NCBI GenBank assembly: GCA_007280515.1
Contig: QYPL01000021.1
Span: 1 to 35,663, forward strand
DNA: 35,663 nt
Source: Sediminibacterium sp.
GTDB taxonomy: Bacteria > Bacteroidota > Bacteroidia > Chitinophagales > Chitinophagaceae
Direction: 5' to 3'
Positions 31,350-35,663 of the stretch are shown here, in pieces (positions within the stretch are counted from its first letter, which is position 1; each line of letters starts with the position of its first letter). Made by a program: the position numbers and the translations under genes. Below the pieces are notes generated by a model. The model was not told where the DNA came from. It saw only the letters and a program-made list of their open reading frames with translations, and made no database searches.

Positions 31350-32252
31350 TTAATTTCCATTTTTACGCATAATACATGCTTTATAAGTATATACACAGGC
31401 CTGTTGGTCTAATAAATAAATATTTACTGATCCTATAATTCCAGAAACTCCTCCAATAATACCTCCGCCTATCATTCCTACCGCTGTTCCTAATCCTGGA
31501 AAAACTAAAGTGCCAGCAAATCCCCCAACACTAGTGCCAGCTCCTCCTATCGCGGCGGAAAGACCAAGAAAATTTAATCTATATGAAGAAGCTGCTCTTG
31601 ATAAACATGCTTTATATTCATAACAACAAGCATCACTGCATTCTGGCGATCCGCCACCATCTTCAATTTCAAGTTCCTCGTTTTGAACTAATCTCCAGTA
31701 TTCCCAGTCTCTTAAAATACCATCAACAAAATCATTCCACATGCCCGTTGCTCTTTTTTGATTTGCTTTTTCTAGCAAATCCATTTTATTTTTTATAAAT
31801 AGCTTTCTAGCATCACTAATTATTTTATTTTGATCTAGTTTCTGTAATTTGTTTAGACTAGAATATTTAGATCTAAATTTTTCAGCACTACTACTAATTA
31901 ATTCAGAAGCTTTTTGTAAATCAGAGAAGGAATTAAAGTGATAAAAATCAGCTAACTCTTTTTGTGCAGCTAAATTATTAGGGTTTTTATTAATCTCTGT
32001 AATTAAGCTGGTACTTTGTTTTTGTATCTCTGCCAAACTTCGCTTGTCTTTATAAATTACTTGTAAATACAAAGGGTCAAACTTCGTTATGGCATCATTA
32101 AGCAAAACAAACGATTCCGTTGTGGCCATTTCGTTTGCTATATCTTTATTATTAGCAACGATATTTGGTATATCATTTGATTTTGTGCAAGCGACTAAAA
32201 ACATAATTAAGAGAATGGAAAAGAACTTTGTAACTAATTTAAAATTTTTCAT
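31350..32252 (-). CDS. Lipoprotein with glycine-zipper hairpin and duplicated Cys motif
   Basis: A 300-residue lipoprotein: signal peptide with lipobox FLVAC (Cys22), then a long helical, charged region (about 35-195). The C-terminal domain has the motif C-x-Y-x-Y-K-A-C twice (209-216 and 286-293). Between them lies a Gly-rich hydrophobic stretch (about 229-275) with GxxxG patterns, as in glycine-zipper membrane hairpins of bacteriocins and outer-membrane oligomers. The two Cys pairs could form disulfides that clamp the base of the hairpin. The family is unknown to me. It precedes a three-helix membrane protein gene by 7 bp. Confidence 0.7.
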   Translation of the reverse strand: MKNFKLVTKFFSILLIMFLVACTKSNDIPNIVANNKDIANEMATTESFVLLNDAITKFDPLYLQVIYKDKRSLAEIQKQSTSLITEINKNPNNLAAQKELADFYHFNSFSDLQKASELISSSAEKFRSKYSSLNKLQKLDQNKIISDARKLFIKNKMDLLEKANQKRATGMWNDFVDGILRDWEYWRLVQNEELEIEDGGGSPECSDACCYEYKACLSRAASSYRLNFLGLSAAIGGAGTSVGGFAGTLVFPGLGTAVGMIGGGIIGGVSGIIGSVNIYLLDQQACVYTYKACIMRKNGN

Positions 32253-32316
32253 GATATTATTTTTTAATCTTACTTTATTATAAGATTGTAAACGTTAAAA
32301 TAAAAAAATAGTAAAC

Positions 32317-32348
32317 ACATTTACAGCGTAAAAATACGCTGTAAATGT
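32317..32348 (-). terminator. Strong hairpin terminator for the Gfo/Idh gene
   Basis: A perfect 14-bp stem (32317-32330 with 32335-32348, core ACAGCGTA/TACGCTGT) closes an AAAA loop. On the minus strand it is followed by TTTACTATTTTTTTATTTT, a T-rich tail. It lies about 95 bp after the stop of the minus-strand gene ending at 32442. Confidence 0.7.
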
Positions 32349-32414
32349 AAATTAACATGATTAAATATAATTTAGAAAATTAGCTAAGAGTCAATACTAC
32401 ATTAGCGCTTAGAG

Positions 32415-32442
32415 ATTAGAATATTTTAGAAAATATTCTAAT
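32415..32442. repeat. AT-only palindrome at the Gfo/Idh stop codon
   Basis: ATTAGAATATTTT (32415-32427) and AAAATATTCTAAT (32430-32442) form a perfect 13-bp inverted repeat with a 2-nt centre, abutting the minus-strand TAA stop. With no GC core it is unlikely to terminate alone. It may be a protein-binding site or 3' end structure. Confidence 0.5.
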
Positions 32443-33944
32443 TATAATTTCAATTCGCCCCAACCTTTTCGGTATTCTCTTTTAATAAATTGATTCGCTG
32501 CTTCAAAATTAGTGACACGCATATTTTCACCATCCCATTTCAATGCCTTGTATCTTCCAGAAAATTTATAGCCTTCCATATTGCCATACACAGGGTCCAC
32601 TCTTTTTATTTTCTCACGAATATTAAAACTGCGTAATAATAAATTACCCAATAAAACAGTTTCTGTTAAGGGTCCTGCATAGCCCACAAAAGGAGAATCT
32701 ACTTCCATATTGCCATAACCTGCAATGCTTGCATCAACCCATTGCCACCAATGTCCATCCATATCGCCTTTTACTCTTGCATATTTTTTAGGAATATTAA
32801 TGTCCTTATTTAAACTTAGTGGAAGAAGTCTTGGATGGCTGCCACCCCAACCACAGGCTACCTTTCCTTTAGTACCTATAAATAAAGTAGCACCTTCAAA
32901 ATCGTTTTCTCCTGGGAAGTCTCCTAATGCATCATTAAAATTTAAATCTGGGTCAAGTTCATTTACACGTTCTGGTGTAATGCCTCCATCCATCCAAAAT
33001 AAATCTAAGTCCTTGTCATTTTTTTGTTTGAATTTAAATTTTAAAGAACTTGATAAGGGGCCACTCTCTGGGTAAACGGCCTCTTTAAATATACCACTGT
33101 ATACTGTGCTTGCACTTCCCGATATTTCTGTTGGATATCCTAATTCTAATAATTTAAAAGGAGGACCTATAATATGACAGCCCATGTCGCCCAAGGCGCC
33201 TGTTCCAAACTCCCACCAACCTCTCCAATTAAATGGTACTAGGTTTTCTATATAATTTGTTTTTTGTGCAGTGCCCAACCATAAATCCCAATTTAATTCT
33301 TTAGGAATAGGAGGTTTAGTTTTTGGCCATGAAATACCTTGAGGCCAAACGGGACGGTCGGTCCAACAATATACTTTTTCAATATCTCCAATAAGTCCTG
33401 CTTCAAACCATTCACGCATGGTACGCATACCATCACAAGAAGCGCCCTGGTCGCCCATTTGCGTAACTACTTTATATTTATCTGCTGCTTGCGTTAAAAT
33501 TCTTGCTTCATAAATATCATGGGTTAAAGGCTTTTGTAAATACAAATGCTTTTTTAATTGCATCGCAGTTAAACCCACGAGTGCATGATTATGATCGGGT
33601 ATGGCAACAGTAACCGCATCAAAGTTTTTACTTTCTTTATCAAACATTTCTCTCCAGTCATGATAAAACTTTGCTTTTGGAAATTGTTTTCTTTTAGAAG
33701 CGGCGGGCCTTTCATCTACATCGCATAAAAAAGCAATATTGGTATTTTTATTAGGGGTATTGGCTAAATGTTGAATATCGTTATCGCCTTCTCCACCACA
33801 ACCAATGGCTGCAATATTTAGTTTATCGCTAGGCGCCACATAACCTATACCACCTAATACACTTCTAGGTACAATATAAAAACCTGCAGTAGCCATGGCC
33901 GCTTTTTTAATAAAATCGGCACGTCCTAGTTTACTTTTTTTCAT
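32442..33944 (-). CDS. Gfo/Idh/MocA-family oxidoreductase with a Tat-like N-terminus
   Basis: A 500-residue NAD(P)-dependent sugar oxidoreductase. The Rossmann motif region IAAIGCGGEGDND lies at about 44-56, VTVAIPDHNHALVG at 111-124, and the conserved Lys-Pro (Lys138-Pro139) in LYLQKPLTHD. The C-terminal domain has GWWEFGTGALGDMGCHIIG. The N-terminus (GRADFIKKAAMATAGFYIVPRSVLGG) has the shape of a Tat signal, but the twin Arg is reduced to Arg-Ala, so export is uncertain. Relatives form and reduce 3-keto-sugars. It follows the DUF1080 gene by 36 bp on the same strand, a pairing seen in 3-keto-glycoside degradation in Bacteroidota. Confidence 0.9.
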   Translation of the reverse strand: MKKSKLGRADFIKKAAMATAGFYIVPRSVLGGIGYVAPSDKLNIAAIGCGGEGDNDIQHLANTPNKNTNIAFLCDVDERPAASKRKQFPKAKFYHDWREMFDKESKNFDAVTVAIPDHNHALVGLTAMQLKKHLYLQKPLTHDIYEARILTQAADKYKVVTQMGDQGASCDGMRTMREWFEAGLIGDIEKVYCWTDRPVWPQGISWPKTKPPIPKELNWDLWLGTAQKTNYIENLVPFNWRGWWEFGTGALGDMGCHIIGPPFKLLELGYPTEISGSASTVYSGIFKEAVYPESGPLSSSLKFKFKQKNDKDLDLFWMDGGITPERVNELDPDLNFNDALGDFPGENDFEGATLFIGTKGKVACGWGGSHPRLLPLSLNKDINIPKKYARVKGDMDGHWWQWVDASIAGYGNMEVDSPFVGYAGPLTETVLLGNLLLRSFNIREKIKRVDPVYGNMEGYKFSGRYKALKWDGENMRVTNFEAANQFIKREYRKGWGELKL

Positions 33945-33980
33945 GTATTGGAATATTATAAATGATTGCTAGTTTTAATT

Positions 33981-34700
33981 TTAATAATTCAACTTCTTGT
34001 CTTTCTTTATAAGTGGTCTTACTGCTACTTCTTTAAAATATACTATATCTTCATCTCCATGATTTTGAAGTCCAATGTACCCTTCATTAGGTCGAATACC
34101 TGGATAAGGTTCATAACTAAATTTACGTTCTGGAGTAGGTTGGCCCTCAGTATAGTCTGTTACTTTTTCTCCATTTAAATAAACTATAGTACGTGGGCCA
34201 TCTAAAATAATTTCCATTGTATTCCAATCTGGTCCTGGCTTTCCTGGCTTTGCCAAAGGCTTGGTAAATGCATATAAGGTTCCTGAAATATGGTATTCGT
34301 CTTCATTAGAGGTTTCTGGATGATTATCAATTTGTACTTCATAGCCATAATAAACAGGCATCCATTCTTCCTTAGGCTCAATAGGCACTCTTATAAATAC
34401 ACCAGCATTGCTATTAATTTTTTGCATTTTGTAAACTACTCTTATAATACAGTTGCCTAATTTACCACCATCCCAATATAATAAACCCATGCCACCCTTG
34501 CTTGCTAATAAACCCTCTTCTACATATCTACTGCCTCCGCCTACATGCTTCCAGCCTGATAAGTCTTTGCCATTAAAAAGTTGCTTCCATTGACTTATGT
34601 CTTTTTTTGTTTGTGCATTTATAGTAAATACAGCGAACATAATAAATGCGAAAACGAATAGTATAGAAAAACGATTAGGTTGATTTTTTTGATAACACAT
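33981..34700 (-). CDS. DUF1080 protein (3-keto-disaccharide hydrolase-like)
   Basis: A 239-residue secreted protein with a signal peptide (residues 1-30, ending NAQ) and one DUF1080/PF06439 jelly-roll domain. Markers are WKQLFNGKDLSGWK, NAGVFIRVP, YGYEVQIDNHP, the DWNTMEIILDG strand, IVYLNGEKVTDY and the closing GYIGLQNHGDEDIVYFKEV. Members of this family include hydrolases of 3-keto-glycosides. It is the first gene of a minus-strand pair with the Gfo/Idh/MocA oxidoreductase, so the two may oxidise and cleave glycosides outside the cytoplasm. It is divergent from the DUF2490 gene. Confidence 0.88.
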   Translation of the reverse strand: MCYQKNQPNRFSILFVFAFIMFAVFTINAQTKKDISQWKQLFNGKDLSGWKHVGGGSRYVEEGLLASKGGMGLLYWDGGKLGNCIIRVVYKMQKINSNAGVFIRVPIEPKEEWMPVYYGYEVQIDNHPETSNEDEYHISGTLYAFTKPLAKPGKPGPDWNTMEIILDGPRTIVYLNGEKVTDYTEGQPTPERKFSYEPYPGIRPNEGYIGLQNHGDEDIVYFKEVAVRPLIKKDKKLNY

Positions 34701-34844
34701 AAGGGTTATTTATATTAATAATTATTTACTTGTATGATATGAATGAAAGCGGGTTCGTTTGACTAGGTAAGTTACTTAAATTACGATTATTGAAAAAATA
34801 GAATAATGCTTATATTGTGCTGCCCCAACTATTTATTCTATTCT

Positions 34845-35591
34845 ATGAGGTATACTTTTTATTTGATTTTTCTACTACTATTGGGGCCATTTCACTTAAA
34901 TGCACAAACGAAGCAAGTGCAGTATGGGCAGCAGTCTTGGCTCGATTATTTAAATCAAAATAGGTATTCAAAAAAATGGGGTTCTTGGATTGATTTTCAA
35001 TTAAAATTAAGCGACCAGTATTATAAGTCGGTGTATGCTACTGAGTCTACTTTGGGAGCTACTTATTATACCAAGAATAATTTAAAAATAGTAGGCGCCT
35101 TAACCTATGTCGATCAAATACATTCGGGTACCAATAATTATCATTTAGCAGAATATCGTCCTTGGCAAATGGTACAATTAAATAAAGACTTACCACATTT
35201 TAAAACACTACAGTGGTTAAGACTAGAAGAAAGGTTTAAACAAACTGCTTCGAATGATGCGCCTAGTAATAATTATGATTTTACTTATAGGTTTAGATAT
35301 TATTTTTTATCCAATATACCGTTAACCAAACATCATTATCAGAAGGGCAGTCTTTCCTTTGTAGCCTCTGAAGAAATTTATTTAAACTTTGGTAAAAATA
35401 TTGTCTACAACACCTTTGATCAAAACAGGCTCTCAGCTGGCTTTTACTATTATTTAAATAATGATAATATTTTTCAATTTGGCTATACCAATGTATATCA
35501 AATGTTGAATCAGAAAAATAAGTTCAATAATTTAGATGTATTGAGGCTTTCTATATTTAATAATATAGACTTTAGAAAATCACATCATTAA
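34845..35591 (+). CDS. DUF2490 outer-membrane beta-barrel-like protein
   Basis: A 248-residue protein starting MRYTFYLIFLLLLGPFHLNAQ, a clean signal peptide. An upstream in-frame ATG at 34806 would add 13 residues before it, so 34845 is preferred. The mature part alternates hydrophobic and polar residues and is rich in Tyr, Phe and Asn, as in outer-membrane barrels. Features match DUF2490: QSWLDYLNQNRYSKKWGSW, LAEYRPWQMVQL, LRLEERF, YRFRYYF and the closing FNNLDVLRLSIFNNIDF. Function of the family is unknown. It is monocistronic and ends at the terminator at 35611-35646. Confidence 0.85.
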   Translation: MRYTFYLIFLLLLGPFHLNAQTKQVQYGQQSWLDYLNQNRYSKKWGSWIDFQLKLSDQYYKSVYATESTLGATYYTKNNLKIVGALTYVDQIHSGTNNYHLAEYRPWQMVQLNKDLPHFKTLQWLRLEERFKQTASNDAPSNNYDFTYRFRYYFLSNIPLTKHHYQKGSLSFVASEEIYLNFGKNIVYNTFDQNRLSAGFYYYLNNDNIFQFGYTNVYQMLNQKNKFNNLDVLRLSIFNNIDFRKSHH

Positions 35592-35610
35592 TAGTTAACT
35601 GTTTGAAATT

Positions 35611-35646
35611 AAAAAAGCCTTCCCGAAAATTCGAGAAGGCTTTTTT
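35611..35646. terminator. Bidirectional intrinsic terminator
   Basis: A perfect 12-bp stem (AAAAAAGCCTTC at 35611-35622 with GAAGGCTTTTTT at 35635-35646) has A-runs and T-runs on its two sides, so it can work on both strands. It ends the DUF2490 transcript. Confidence 0.88.
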
Positions 35647-35663
35647 GTGGCTGTAGGGGGAGG

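Noticed and set aside
1..35663. CRISPR array, insertion sequence or rRNA genes
   Set aside because: No regularly spaced repeats with unique spacers, no transposase frame and no rRNA sequence were seen.

Overview
The window looks like a chromosome segment of a Bacteroidota bacterium, most likely of the Chitinophagaceae/Sphingobacteriia type. The DNA is AT-rich. Starts mostly lack Shine-Dalgarno sequences, and several -7 boxes fit the Bacteroidota consensus TAnnTTTG. The gene set is typical of the phylum: alternative complex III joined to an aa3 oxidase, DUF6787, DUF5522, DUF2490, DUF1080 and Tat-type Gfo/Idh/MocA proteins. These assignments come from reading the sequence and from memory of the families; no searches were run.

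Region 1 (1-2568) is accessory. It opens with a gene-poor stretch carrying tandem repeats beside the 3' end of a tRNA-Arg(CCU) gene, possibly the edge of an integrated element. A TPR membrane protein, a tandem pair of tiny paralogous helical proteins, a YefM-YoeB toxin-antitoxin pair with a recognisable operator, and a small membrane protein follow. The YoeB gene appears to start at a non-ATG codon inside the antitoxin gene.

Region 2 (2565-3811) holds a minus-strand purN whose product carries an extra N-terminal membrane domain. Its linker is encoded by GC-rich inverted repeats. A 305-bp intergenic region with a promoter for the respiratory genes follows.

Region 3 (3812-19456) is a respiratory supercluster: actABCDEF (menaquinol oxidation), ctaC and ctaD (aa3 oxidase subunits II and I), ctaB (haem O synthase), two subunit III genes, subunit IV, an SCO copper chaperone and a DUF420 (CtaM-like) assembly factor containing an EF-hand-like loop. 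Together they encode a menaquinol-to-oxygen route through haem c proteins, plus assembly factors.

Region 4 (19453-20837, minus) is a tight housekeeping trio: an alkyltransferase-like protein, DUF5522 and TrmB.

Region 5 (20957-30856) is a nine-gene co-directional operon and the most intriguing part. It encodes a sugar porter, an NAD-type SDR, a class III CoA transferase, a crotonase, a solute-binding-protein homologue without a signal peptide, a 7-bladed lactonase, a DUF4432 mutarotase-like protein, a second MFS permease and a ROK sugar kinase lacking the usual zinc motif. It joins oxidative sugar/lactone chemistry with CoA-thioester chemistry and lacks an obvious sugar-acid dehydratase or aldolase. 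I propose it as a candidate undescribed CoA-dependent sugar or sugar-acid pathway.

Region 6 (30938-35663) holds a small membrane protein, a lipoprotein with a glycine-zipper hairpin bracketed by a duplicated Cys motif, a minus-strand pair (DUF1080 then Gfo/Idh/MocA) suggestive of 3-keto-glycoside metabolism, and a DUF2490 outer-membrane protein followed by a strong terminator.
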